Assembly (NCBI GenBank): GCA_027531255.1
Contig: JAPZRU010000007.1
Location: forward strand, 62,001 to 126,000
Direction: 5' to 3'
DNA: 64,000 nt
DNA from: Steroidobacteraceae bacterium
Lineage (GTDB): Bacteria > Pseudomonadota > Gammaproteobacteria > Steroidobacterales > Steroidobacteraceae
Shown here one piece after another: positions 52,646 to 60,667 of this stretch; the first letter of the stretch is position 1; each line of letters begins with the position of its first letter. Below the pieces are notes generated by a model. It had not been told where the DNA came from, made no database searches, and saw nothing but the letters and a program-made list of their open reading frames with translations. A program made the position numbers and the translations under genes.

Positions 52646-54235
52646 TCACGCCCGCGCGGCTGCAGGCGCGGCGGCCCAGTACGGCGTCCGGAGTTCGCGC
52701 TTGAGGACCTTCCCGTTGGCGTTGCGCGGCAGTGCGTCCCGGAACTCGAGGCCGCCGAGCCGCTGCTGGCGGCCGAGCCGCTCGTTGGCCCACGCCCGCA
52801 GCGCTTCCGCGCCGACGCTCGCGCCCTCGCGCCGGACCACGAGCGCCAGCGGCGTCTCGCCCCACTGCGGATGCGGCACCCCGATCACGGCGACGTCGAG
52901 TACGTCCGGGTGCCGGCACAGCACTGCCTCGAGGTCCGCCGGGTAGACGTTCTGACCGCCCGACAGGATCATGTCCTTCCTGCGGTCCACGACGTAGAGA
53001 AACCCCTCTTCGTCGAGCCGGCCGACGTCGCCGGTGCGCAGCCACGTGCGTCCCTGCGGGTCCGTCCACGTGGCCTCGCGCGTCGCGTCTTCGCGGTTCA
53101 GGTAGCCGTGCATCACGAAGCGCGACAGCCCGACGATCTCGCCGGGCTCGCCCTGCGGCACGGGTCGGCCGTCCTCGCCGAGGATCAGCAGGTCGGTACC
53201 GGGTATCGGCTTGCCGACGGAGGCCAGGCGGCCGTCGACGTCCTCCGGGTCGAGCGTCGTGATCACGCCCTCCGTCAGGCCGTAGAGCTCGACGATCTCG
53301 CAGCGGAACGCCTCGATCAGCTGCTGCTTCAGGCGCGGCTGCAGCGGCGAGCCGCAGCTCATCATCGACCGCATCGAGGCGGTGTCGTAGCGCGCGCGCT
53401 CCGGGTGCTCGACGAGCCGCTGGTACTGCACCGGCACCATCGCGGTGTGCGTAGCGGACCAGCGCTCGACGTGCGCGAGCCAGTCGGTGGCGTCGAACTT
53501 CTCCATCACGACCACGTGGCCGCCCGCCAGGAACGTGCAGAGCATGCCGACCCAGCTGATGTTCGAGTACAGGCCGATCGACAGCAGCGCGACCGCGTTC
53601 GACTGGTAGCGCAGCGCGAGCCCGACGTCGTAGGCCCATTCGAGCCGGCGCCGGTGGCCGTGCAGGATGCCCTTCGGCAGCGCGGTGGTGCCGGAGCTGT
53701 AGATCAGGTTGCAGGGATCTTCCGGCTCGATCGCGCGCGCGAGCGGTGTCGCGCGCTGCGCGTCGCGCCACAGGCGGTACGGCTGCCAGCCGGGCGCAAC
53801 CGGGGTCGAACCGTTGCCGGTGCCGGCCACGACGCCGCCGAGCGGCAGCCACGCGGGCAGCCGGGCGCGCATCGCGTCGAGCCGCGGCCGATGGATCTCG
53901 GAGGCGATCACGGCCTTGGCGCCGCAGTCGCGGAGCATCGATTCGATCGCGTCGTCCGCGACCGAGACGTTGAGCGGCACGACGCACGCGCCGGACTTCA
54001 CGGCGCCGAACAGCGCCTCGAGCATGTCGAGCCCGTTCGTCATCACTACGCCGACGAAGTCGCCGCGGCCGAGTCCCAGCGCCGCCAGGCCGTTGGCCAC
54101 CTGCTCCGTGCGGCGGTCGAACTCGGCCCACGACAGCGTCTCGGCGCCGCAGCTCGCGGCCGGCTTGCGGGCGCGCCAGCGCCCGTGCAGCCGCAGCACG
54201 TCCGGGATCAGCGGCGCGGGTGCGGGGATCGTCAC
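52646..54235 (-). CDS. Acyl-CoA synthetase (AMP-binding superfamily)
   Basis: 529 residues with the adenylate-forming signature: phosphate-binding NLIYSSGTTALPKGILHGH (A3), VELYGLTEGV (A5), TWLRTGDVGRLDEEGFLYVVDRRKDMILSGGQNVYP (A7-A8) and the catalytic Lys near the end (NANGKVLKRELR). Shorter than acetoacetyl-CoA synthetases (~650), so the acyl group is not settled; a fatty or short-chain hydroxy-acid role is possible. GTG start overlaps the 3HB dehydrogenase stop by four bases, coupling the two and suggesting activation of a ketone-body product. Confidence 0.88.
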   Translation of the reverse strand: MTIPAPAPLIPDVLRLHGRWRARKPAASCGAETLSWAEFDRRTEQVANGLAALGLGRGDFVGVVMTNGLDMLEALFGAVKSGACVVPLNVSVADDAIESMLRDCGAKAVIASEIHRPRLDAMRARLPAWLPLGGVVAGTGNGSTPVAPGWQPYRLWRDAQRATPLARAIEPEDPCNLIYSSGTTALPKGILHGHRRRLEWAYDVGLALRYQSNAVALLSIGLYSNISWVGMLCTFLAGGHVVVMEKFDATDWLAHVERWSATHTAMVPVQYQRLVEHPERARYDTASMRSMMSCGSPLQPRLKQQLIEAFRCEIVELYGLTEGVITTLDPEDVDGRLASVGKPIPGTDLLILGEDGRPVPQGEPGEIVGLSRFVMHGYLNREDATREATWTDPQGRTWLRTGDVGRLDEEGFLYVVDRRKDMILSGGQNVYPADLEAVLCRHPDVLDVAVIGVPHPQWGETPLALVVRREGASVGAEALRAWANERLGRQQRLGGLEFRDALPRNANGKVLKRELRTPYWAAAPAAARA

Positions 54236-54993
54236 GTCGCCGTCCAGCCGCCGTCGATCGCGATCGCCTGCGCCGTGACGTTCCGCGCCGCGTCGCTGAT
54301 CAGGTACTGCACGAGTGCGGTGACCTCCTCGACGGCGACGAAGGCCTTCTTCGGCATCGGCTTCAGCATGATCTGCTCGACCACCTGCTGCTCCGGGATG
54401 CCGTGCGTGCGCGCCTGGTCCGCGATCTGCTTCTCGACCAGGGGCGTGCGGAGGTACGCGGGGCAGATCGTATTGATCGTGACGTCCACGTCGCCGGTCT
54501 CGAGGGCGACGGTCTTCGCGAGGCCGATCAGGCCGTGCTTCGCAGCCACGTAGGCGCTCTTGTAGGCGGACGCGACCAGCGAGTGGATCGAGCCGACGTT
54601 GACGATGCGGCCGAAGCCGCGCGCGCGCATGCCGGGCAGCACCGCGCGGGTCGTCAGCGCCGGCCCCACCAGCATCACGTTCACGAGCAGCTGCCACTTC
54701 TCGGGCGGGAAGTCCGCGAGCGGCGAGACGTGCTGCAGCCCCGCGTTGTTGACCAGCACGTCGACGCGACCGGCCGCGTCGATCACGCGCGCGACGTCGT
54801 CGGCGCGCGTGACGTCGAGTGCCGCGGCGCTGGCGATGCCGCCGGCGGCCACGATGCCGTCCGCGACGCGCGCCGCGGCCCGCCCGTCGAGGTCGGTGAC
54901 GTGGATCGAGTGCCCGGCGGCGGCGAGTTGCGCGGCCATCGCAGCGCCGACGCCGCTGCCGGCGCCGGTGATCAGGATGCTCCGGGTCTGCAT
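54232..54993 (-). CDS. 3-Hydroxybutyrate dehydrogenase (SDR)
   Basis: 253-residue NAD-dependent short-chain dehydrogenase. Cofactor motif ITGAGSGVGAAMAAQL (TGxxxGxG), NNAGLQHVSPLADFPPEKW, and the Ser-Tyr-Lys triad: Ser in GSIHSLVASAYKSAYVAAKHGLIGL with YVAAK. The C-terminal TICPAYLRTPLVEKQIADQARTHGIPEQQVVEQIMLKPMPKKAFVAVEEVTALVQYLI is closely like 3HB dehydrogenases. It oxidises 3-hydroxybutyrate to acetoacetate in the cytoplasm. ATG 54993 has a GGAGGA site and faces the oligomer hydrolase divergently. Confidence 0.9.
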   Translation of the reverse strand: MQTRSILITGAGSGVGAAMAAQLAAAGHSIHVTDLDGRAAARVADGIVAAGGIASAAALDVTRADDVARVIDAAGRVDVLVNNAGLQHVSPLADFPPEKWQLLVNVMLVGPALTTRAVLPGMRARGFGRIVNVGSIHSLVASAYKSAYVAAKHGLIGLAKTVALETGDVDVTINTICPAYLRTPLVEKQIADQARTHGIPEQQVVEQIMLKPMPKKAFVAVEEVTALVQYLISDAARNVTAQAIAIDGGWTAT

Positions 54994-55102
54994 CGTTCCT
55001 CCTCGACGGTACGCTAGCGCAAGGCCCACGCGCGGGCGCCGGTACGTTAGTACTATTCAGGTCGCGCTCGCGGACCGGTCAACTGCGGTCGAGGAGGGCG
55101 CG
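54994..55102. promoter_or_regulatory. Divergent promoter region of the 3-hydroxybutyrate genes
   Basis: 109 bases between the 3HB dehydrogenase and oligomer hydrolase starts. Two near-identical direct repeats, GGTACGCTAG (55008-55017) and GGTACGTTAG (55041-55050), are spaced 33 bases, about three DNA turns. A -10-like TACTAT (55051-55056) follows for the hydrolase. The repeats could be a shared operator; the regulator is not in the window. Confidence 0.45.
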
Positions 55103-57220
55103 ATGCGAAACTCGGGGCACGGTATCGGGGCGGCCGCGCTGGCGGCCGCGCTGGCGGCCGCGCTGGTGGCGCTGGCCGGCTGCGGGGGCGCGACCGCGAC
55201 GCGGCCGGCGACCGCTGGCGCATCGGCAGGAGCGGACGGCATGCAGCAGGCACCGGCGGAGATCGTGGGCGGCCCGATCCGCCAGCAGTACGACGGCGCG
55301 AGCGACGACCTGCTGACCGCCGGGCTCGGGGCCGAAGGCCTGCGCGGGCCGCCGCCGGGCTTCGCCGACCCGCTGCGTCCGACGGCCGCGGAACTGCGCC
55401 GCCGCGCGATCTACATGGCCTACCGCGGGCTCGTGGACGTGACCGAGGGCGGCGGCTTCGGCCGCCTGTACGGGCCGATCGGCGGACGGCGCGTCGCGGG
55501 CGTGGAGTACCTCGTCGCGGTCCGCACGCCCGAGGGCCGCGCGACCACCACCGTGCTGCTGCAGATCCCGGCCGATTTCGACGCCGCGAACCCCTGCCTC
55601 GTCGCCGTGGCGTCGTCCGGGTCGCGGGGCATCTACGGCGCCCTGCCGACCGCCGGCGAGTGGGGCCTGAAGCGCGGCTGCGCGGTCGTGCACACCGACA
55701 AGGGCACCGGCATCGGCGCCTGGGACCTCGACCGCGCCCGCGGCTACCGCATCGACGGTCTGCTCACCGACGACGCGGCGGATCCGCTGCTGACGTTCGC
55801 GCCGCCCGCGGATCCGGCACTCGCGGCGTTCGCGCGCGAGAACCCGCACTCGGTGCTGTTCAAGCACGCCCATTCCGGCGTGAACCCGGAAGCGGACTGG
55901 GGCACGTACCTGCTGCAGGCCATCAGGGTCGGCTTCGAACTGCTGAACGAGGAGCGCGGCCTCGTGGGGCGCAAGCGTCTGGCGCCGGACAACACGCTGG
56001 TGCTCGCGGCCGGCATCTCGAACGGCGGCGCGGTCGTGCTCCGCGCGCTCGAGCGCGACCGCGCGGGCTGGATCGACGGCGCGATCGCCAGCGAGCCCAA
56101 CGCGATCGTGCACGGCCGCACCGCGGGTCTGACGATCGAGAGCGGCGGCATGCGAGTGCGCGACGCCGGCGTCGCGCTGTACGACTACACGGGGTTGCAC
56201 TACCTGTACCAACCGTGCGCGCTGCTCGCGGAGACCGATCCGGCCGCGCCGTTCGCGCCGCAGACCGTGCAGGCCCGGCCGCGGCTCGAACAGTGGTGCC
56301 GGGAACTGCAGGAGATGGGGCTGCTGCCGGCCGGCGAGCCGGCGGCCGCGGCTCGTGCGGCCCGGCAGCGGCTGCTCGACGAAGGGATGCTGCCCGAGGG
56401 CCTCCGGCTCGGACACTTCAACCACGCGCTGACGCTGTGGCAGGCGCTGACGCCGACGTACTCGGCAGCCTACTCGCGCGGATCCCCGGCCGCGCCGCCG
56501 TGTGGCGTGAGCTTCGCGCCGGTCGACTCGGCGGGGCGCCCGCGCGCGCTGACCGACGAGGAGGCGGCCCGCCTGTGGGCCGACGGTACCGGCATCGCGC
56601 CGACGGGCGGCATCGCCCTCGTGAGGCGCGGCGCGGACGGCGAGCGGCGTGCGGTGGGCGACGGCAGCGCGCGCCTGGCCGCCTGCTTCGCGCCGGACCG
56701 CCTGCTCGAGGGCGCGAACCGCGCCGCGCTCGACCTGCCCGCCGGACGCGACGAAGTGCTGGCGCGCGTGCGCGCGGGGCAGGAGGAGATCGCGATGTCC
56801 GCGCGCGTCGGCAACCGTCCCGTGATCGTCGTGCACGGTCGCGCCGACAGCCTGATCCCGGTGAACCACACCTCGCGCGCGTACTACGCGCTGAATCACC
56901 GCGTGCGCGAGAGCCGCGACGAGCTCCGCTACTGGGAACTGCAGCACGGACAGCACTTCGACGCGTTTCTCGGCCTGCCGGGCTTCGCGGAAAGCTACGT
57001 GCCGATGCAGCCGTGGCTGCTGCGGGGCCTCGACGCGCTGCACGCGCGCCTCACGCGGGGCACTCCGCTGCCGCCGAGCCAGGTGCTGCGCTCGCGCCCG
57101 CGCGAGGTCGTGGGCGGCAGGCCGGTCGCGCTGGAGGCACGCCATCTCGGCGAGCTGCGCGCCGATCCGGGTGCCGACGCGATCACGTTCGACGACGGCG
57201 TGCTGCGCGTGCCGGAGTAG
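55103..57220 (+). CDS. 3-Hydroxybutyrate oligomer hydrolase, lipoprotein
   Basis: 705 residues, the usual size for D-(-)-3-hydroxybutyrate oligomer hydrolases. Signal peptide with lipobox LALAGC, Cys at residue 27, so predicted to be anchored in the envelope facing outward or the periplasm. Family stretches: YDGASDDLLTAGLG, ELRRRAIYMAYRGLVDVTEGGGFGRLYGP, LVAVASSGSRGIYGA, GCAVVHTDKGTG, the serine nucleophile in LAAGISNGGAVVLRAL, NRPVIVVHGRADSLIPVNHTSRAYY and ELQHGQHFDAFLGLPGF. It cleaves short 3HB chains to monomer. ATG 55103 with GAGGAGGG site. A 12-base triplicate repeat lies in the signal peptide. Confidence 0.9.
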   Translation: MRNSGHGIGAAALAAALAAALVALAGCGGATATRPATAGASAGADGMQQAPAEIVGGPIRQQYDGASDDLLTAGLGAEGLRGPPPGFADPLRPTAAELRRRAIYMAYRGLVDVTEGGGFGRLYGPIGGRRVAGVEYLVAVRTPEGRATTTVLLQIPADFDAANPCLVAVASSGSRGIYGALPTAGEWGLKRGCAVVHTDKGTGIGAWDLDRARGYRIDGLLTDDAADPLLTFAPPADPALAAFARENPHSVLFKHAHSGVNPEADWGTYLLQAIRVGFELLNEERGLVGRKRLAPDNTLVLAAGISNGGAVVLRALERDRAGWIDGAIASEPNAIVHGRTAGLTIESGGMRVRDAGVALYDYTGLHYLYQPCALLAETDPAAPFAPQTVQARPRLEQWCRELQEMGLLPAGEPAAAARAARQRLLDEGMLPEGLRLGHFNHALTLWQALTPTYSAAYSRGSPAAPPCGVSFAPVDSAGRPRALTDEEAARLWADGTGIAPTGGIALVRRGADGERRAVGDGSARLAACFAPDRLLEGANRAALDLPAGRDEVLARVRAGQEEIAMSARVGNRPVIVVHGRADSLIPVNHTSRAYYALNHRVRESRDELRYWELQHGQHFDAFLGLPGFAESYVPMQPWLLRGLDALHARLTRGTPLPPSQVLRSRPREVVGGRPVALEARHLGELRADPGADAITFDDGVLRVPE
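55130..55165 (+). repeat. Three perfect 12-bp repeats in the oligomer hydrolase signal peptide
   Basis: GCGGCCGCGCTG occurs three times in tandem, in frame, encoding AAL-A repeats of the signal peptide's hydrophobic core. Copy-number change would alter the core in steps of four residues without shifting the frame. Confidence 0.9.
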
Positions 57221-57283
57221 GCGACGCACCGCGTCCGCGAGCGTCGGCTTCATGGACGAGGTGCACGCGCTGCGCCCCGACGA

Positions 57284-58699
57284 TCACGCGGTGGGCGGCA
57301 CCCGCTCGTGCCAGTCGGTCACCGACTGGTACGCCGCCGCGACCCGCAGCAGCAGCCCTTCGGCGAACGGCCGCCCGACCAGCTGGCAGGATGCCGGCAG
57401 GCCGTTGCGCGTGAAGCCGACCGGCACGCTCAGGACCGGCACGCCGAGGTAGTTGAACGGCGCGGTGTTCTGCACCAGCGCGGCGATGATCGGCCACATC
57501 GCGGCGCCGCCGCCGACGTCCGTTTCGGCGAGCGTCGGCACCGGCTGCACCAGCGTGGGCGTGCAGAGCACGTCGCACTGGCGGTAGACGCGCTCGACGA
57601 AGCGGCGCAGCAGCAGCGGCCGCAACTGCAGGGCCTCGAGATAGGAAGCCGCGGGAATCGCGAGGCCGGTCGAGGCGCGGACGCGCACCTGCGCCGAGTA
57701 GTCCTCCGGCTGCGAGCGGAGCCAGTGCGAGTGCAGCGCCGTGGCCTCCGAGTAGACGACCACGCGGCTCAGTTCCGTCAGGTGCTCGGACTCCGGGACG
57801 TCCACGTCGACGATGCGCGCACCGAGCGAGCCGAGCGCGCGCAGCGCGGCGTCGAGCGCGGACTTCACGTCCGGCGCGACGTTCTCGAAGTAGTACTGGC
57901 GCGGCACGCCGATCCTCACGCCGGCGATGCCCTGCTCGATCTCGGCCTCGTAGTCCGGCACGGCGCGCCGGCTGGAGGTCGAGTCGAGCGGGTCGTGCCC
58001 GGCGATCACGCGCAGCAGCCGTGCGCAGTCGCGCGCGGTGCGCGCGAGCGGCCCGACGTGGTCCATGCTCGGCGACAGGCGCATCACGCCGGCGCGGCTG
58101 ACGCGCGCGTACGTGGGCTTCAGGCCGATCACGCCGTTGACGGCCGCCGGGATGCGGATCGAGCCGCCGGTGTCGGAGCCGAGCGAGGCGTACGCGAGCC
58201 GTGCCGCGACCGCCGCCCCCGAGCCGCTCGAGGAGCCGCCGGCGACGTGCGCGAGATTCCAGGGATTGCGGCAGGCGCCCCAGTGCGCGTTGTGGCCGGT
58301 CGGGCCGAGCGCGAACTCGGTCATGTTCAGCGCGCCGAGGTTCACGGCACCGGCCGCGCGCAGGCGCTCGAGCACGGTCGCGGTGCGGGCGGGCCGGTAG
58401 CCCTGCCGCACCCGCGAGCCGCAGTTGGTGACGCGCGCGGCGTCGTAGTACATGTCCTTCGCCGCGAACGGGACGCCGTGCAGCGGGCCGAGCGAGCGCC
58501 CGCTCGCGCGGACCGCGTCGGCCGCCGCGGCTTCCGCGAGCGCGGCCTCGTCGTCGATCCGGAGGTAGCAGTTGATTGCGCCGTTCAGCCGGTGCGCACG
58601 CTCGAGCAGCGCGCGGGTGAGCTCGACGCTCGACACCTCGCCACGGGCCAGTGCCTCCTGCGCCCCGATCAGCGTCCAGTGTGCGGGCGTCGTGCTCAT
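57284..58699 (-). CDS. Amidase (AtzE/GatA-like, amidase signature family)
   Basis: 471 residues with the Ser-cisSer-Lys triad: K in PFAAKDMYYD (about 86), the glycine/serine motif GGSSSGSGAAVAARLAYASLGSDTGGSIRIPA and the cis-Ser in it. N- and C-terminal parts (TLIGAQEALARGEVSSVEL; APFNYLGVPVLSVPVGFTRNGLPASCQLVGRPF) are family-like. The overlapping small DUF4089 gene upstream is the pattern seen for AtzE with its AtzG partner, so a 1-carboxybiuret/oxalurate-type hydrolase is likely. Substrate not certain. Confidence 0.87.
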   Translation of the reverse strand: MSTTPAHWTLIGAQEALARGEVSSVELTRALLERAHRLNGAINCYLRIDDEAALAEAAAADAVRASGRSLGPLHGVPFAAKDMYYDAARVTNCGSRVRQGYRPARTATVLERLRAAGAVNLGALNMTEFALGPTGHNAHWGACRNPWNLAHVAGGSSSGSGAAVAARLAYASLGSDTGGSIRIPAAVNGVIGLKPTYARVSRAGVMRLSPSMDHVGPLARTARDCARLLRVIAGHDPLDSTSSRRAVPDYEAEIEQGIAGVRIGVPRQYYFENVAPDVKSALDAALRALGSLGARIVDVDVPESEHLTELSRVVVYSEATALHSHWLRSQPEDYSAQVRVRASTGLAIPAASYLEALQLRPLLLRRFVERVYRQCDVLCTPTLVQPVPTLAETDVGGGAAMWPIIAALVQNTAPFNYLGVPVLSVPVGFTRNGLPASCQLVGRPFAEGLLLRVAAAYQSVTDWHERVPPTA

Positions 58700-58938
58700 C
58701 GGCCGGTCCAGGGCGCGGTGACGGTTTCGTCCGCGAGTCGTTCCAGCTCCGCGAGGTAGTCCGCGGGCTCCACTTCGAACAGGCTCTCGCGGACGCTCTC
58801 GGTCACGGCACGCACCGCATTCGCGGCGCCCGTCGCGATGCGCGCGGCGGTGTCCGGGTCGAGGTGCGAATAGCCTTCGAGGCGCGCGAGTTCGAGAACC
58901 GCGTCCGGTGACAGCGGGGCGGGGGGCGGCATGGTCAT
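58696..58938 (-). CDS. AtzG-like (DUF4089) amidase partner
   Basis: 80 residues, the DUF4089 helical protein: LDPDTAARIATGAANAVRAVTESVRESLFEVEPADYLAELERLADE. In known cases this small helix hairpin binds and completes an AtzE-type amidase. It ends in a four-base overlap with the amidase start (ATGA), confirming they are made as a pair. Confidence 0.82.
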   Translation of the reverse strand: MTMPPPAPLSPDAVLELARLEGYSHLDPDTAARIATGAANAVRAVTESVRESLFEVEPADYLAELERLADETVTAPWTGR

Positions 58939-59033
58939 GGGCGGGTTCCGGGGCGTTTCCCGGGTCCCCGAGAAGCGCCTTGCAGTGTCGGGAGCAGCCG
59001 TCAGAATGCCCGCTCCGCTCCGGAGACTGCAAC

Positions 59034-59540
59034 ATGCCCATCTCGCTCTACCAGGCCTCGGTTCCCCCGTTCGTGCAGCAGCTGAAGGCGCTGCGTGGCG
59101 TCCTCGCCAAGGCGAAGGCCCACGCCGAGGCCAGCAAGGTCGCGCCCGAGGTGTTCCTGCAGGCGCGCCTCTATCCGAACATGTTCGCGCTGACGCGCCA
59201 GGTGCAGATCGCGACCGACTTCGCCAAGGGCTGTGCGGCCCGCCTCGCCGGGCTCGAGCCGCCGAAGTTCGAGGACACCGAAACCACGTTCGAGCAGCTC
59301 GAGGCGCGCATCGACCGCACGCTCGAGTTCCTCGCGACGTTCGCGCCCGCGCAGATCGACGGCCAGGAGGAGCGCGTGGTGGAGCTCAAGGTCGGCGGCC
59401 AGTTGCTGTCGTTCAAGGGCCAGCCGTATCTCGTGAACTTCGTGCTGCCGAACTTCTATTTCCACGCCACCACCGCGTACGCGATCCTGCGCCACAACGG
59501 CGTGGAGCTCGGCAAGCGCGATTTCGTCGGGGAGTTCTGA
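59034..59540 (+). CDS. DUF1993 domain protein
   Basis: 168 residues, a four-helix DinB-like fold: SLYQASVPPFVQQLKALRGVLAKAKAHAE, LYPNMFALTRQVQIATDFAKGCAARLAGLEPPKFEDTETTFEQLEARIDRTLEFL and the terminal LPNFYFHATTAYAILRHNGVELGKRDFVG. The family is widespread and uncharacterised; it has no visible metal triad. ATG 59034 chosen, since family members begin SLYQASVP. Directly downstream lies the zwf relic. Confidence 0.87.
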   Translation: MPISLYQASVPPFVQQLKALRGVLAKAKAHAEASKVAPEVFLQARLYPNMFALTRQVQIATDFAKGCAARLAGLEPPKFEDTETTFEQLEARIDRTLEFLATFAPAQIDGQEERVVELKVGGQLLSFKGQPYLVNFVLPNFYFHATTAYAILRHNGVELGKRDFVGEF

Positions 59541-59548
59541 AGGACGCG

Positions 59549-59848
59549 CCGGCGGCGGTGAACTACCTGCGTTTCCGGCTGGGGCCGGAGCGCATCGAGA
59601 TCGCGCTCGGCGCGCGCGCAGGCGGCGGGCGAGGAGATGGTCGGGCGCGCGCTCGAGCTCCCGGTCTGCAGTCTCGAGGACGGCCTGCAGACGCCGTACG
59701 AGCGCCTGATCGGCGACGCCCTGCGTGGCGACCAGGCGTCGTTCGCGCGGCAGGACGGCGTCGAGGCGGCCTGGGCGCTGGTCGACGAACTGCTCGGCAC
59801 GGCGCCCGCGGTCGCGAAACGCGGACTGTCCCCGTTGCGGAGCTTGCG
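59549..59848 (+). pseudogene. zwf: C-terminal remnant of glucose-6-phosphate dehydrogenase
   Basis: About 95 codons of the zwf end survive in two frames: VNYLRFRLGPERIEIALGARA (about 59559-59625), then after a shift EEMVGRALELPVCSLEDGLQTPYERLIGDALRGDQASFARQDGVEAAWALVDELLG (about 59628-59810). The pattern 'YERL-GDA-RGD---FAR-D-VEAAW' is unmistakable for Zwf C-termini. The catalytic N-terminal 400 residues are gone, removed at a junction beside the DUF1993 stop. The next gene is pgl, its usual operon partner, intact. Confidence 0.85.
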
Positions 59849-60559
59849 ATGCGATTGATCGTGGACGAGTCTCCCGAGGCCGCGGCGCTGTCCTGCGCGG
59901 ACGCGCTGCGCGACGAGATCGAGGCCGCCGTGGCGCTCCGCGGCCGCTGCATGCTGGCGCTGTCCGGCGGGCGCACGTCACTGAAGATGCTGGAGGCGCT
60001 GTCCGCCGAGCCGCTGCCGTGGTCGAAGCTCGACGTGTTCCAGGCGGACGAGCGCGCCGTGTCCGCGGACGACGAGCGGCGAACCGCCACGTGGCTGCGC
60101 GAGATCCTGTGCGCGCCCGGCCGCCTGCCGCCGCAGCGCTTCCACCCGATGCCCGTGGAGACACCGGATCTCGAGCGCGCGGCAGCGGACTACGAGGACG
60201 TGCTGGAGCGCGTCGGCGGCGTGCTGCCGACCCTCGACGTGGTGCAGCTCGGTCTGGGCGCGGACGGCCACACGGCCTCGCTCGTGCCGGGCGACGACGT
60301 GCTCGATGCGCGCGACCGCGACGTCGCGGCGACCACTGCCGCCTACCAGGGCGTGCGGCGGCTCACGCTGGCCTATCCGCTGATGGACCGTGCGCGCCGC
60401 CTGCTGTGGCTGGTCACCGGCGAGGACAAGGCCGAGGCACTTGCGAAGCTGATGGCCGGCGATCGCAGCATCCCGGCCGGTCGCGTCGCGCGCGCCCAGT
60501 CCGTCGTGTACGCCGATGCCGCGGCCGCCGCGCGCGTGCAGGGCGCTGCGCGCCGCTGA
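59849..60559 (+). CDS. pgl: 6-Phosphogluconolactonase
   Basis: 236-residue DevB-type enzyme hydrolysing 6-phosphoglucono-lactone to 6-phosphogluconate. Seen: ALSGGRTSLKMLEALSAEPLPWSKLDVFQADERAVSADDERR (conserved ...D-R-V), DVVQLGLGADGHTASLVPGDD with the catalytic His, and the C-terminal VTGEDKAEALAKLMAG. Complete. Its upstream operon partner zwf is a remnant, so lactone must come from elsewhere, or the gene is a survivor. Confidence 0.93.
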   Translation: MRLIVDESPEAAALSCADALRDEIEAAVALRGRCMLALSGGRTSLKMLEALSAEPLPWSKLDVFQADERAVSADDERRTATWLREILCAPGRLPPQRFHPMPVETPDLERAAADYEDVLERVGGVLPTLDVVQLGLGADGHTASLVPGDDVLDARDRDVAATTAAYQGVRRLTLAYPLMDRARRLLWLVTGEDKAEALAKLMAGDRSIPAGRVARAQSVVYADAAAAARVQGAARR

Positions 60560-60667
60560 ACCCGCTCAGCCTCCGGCGGGACCGATGTCCGGCGACGGCG
60601 CCACGCTGCCGCGCATCGGTGCGCCCGCGTTGCCGGCGGCTGCGCCCGGCGCACCGTGCGGCCGCGG

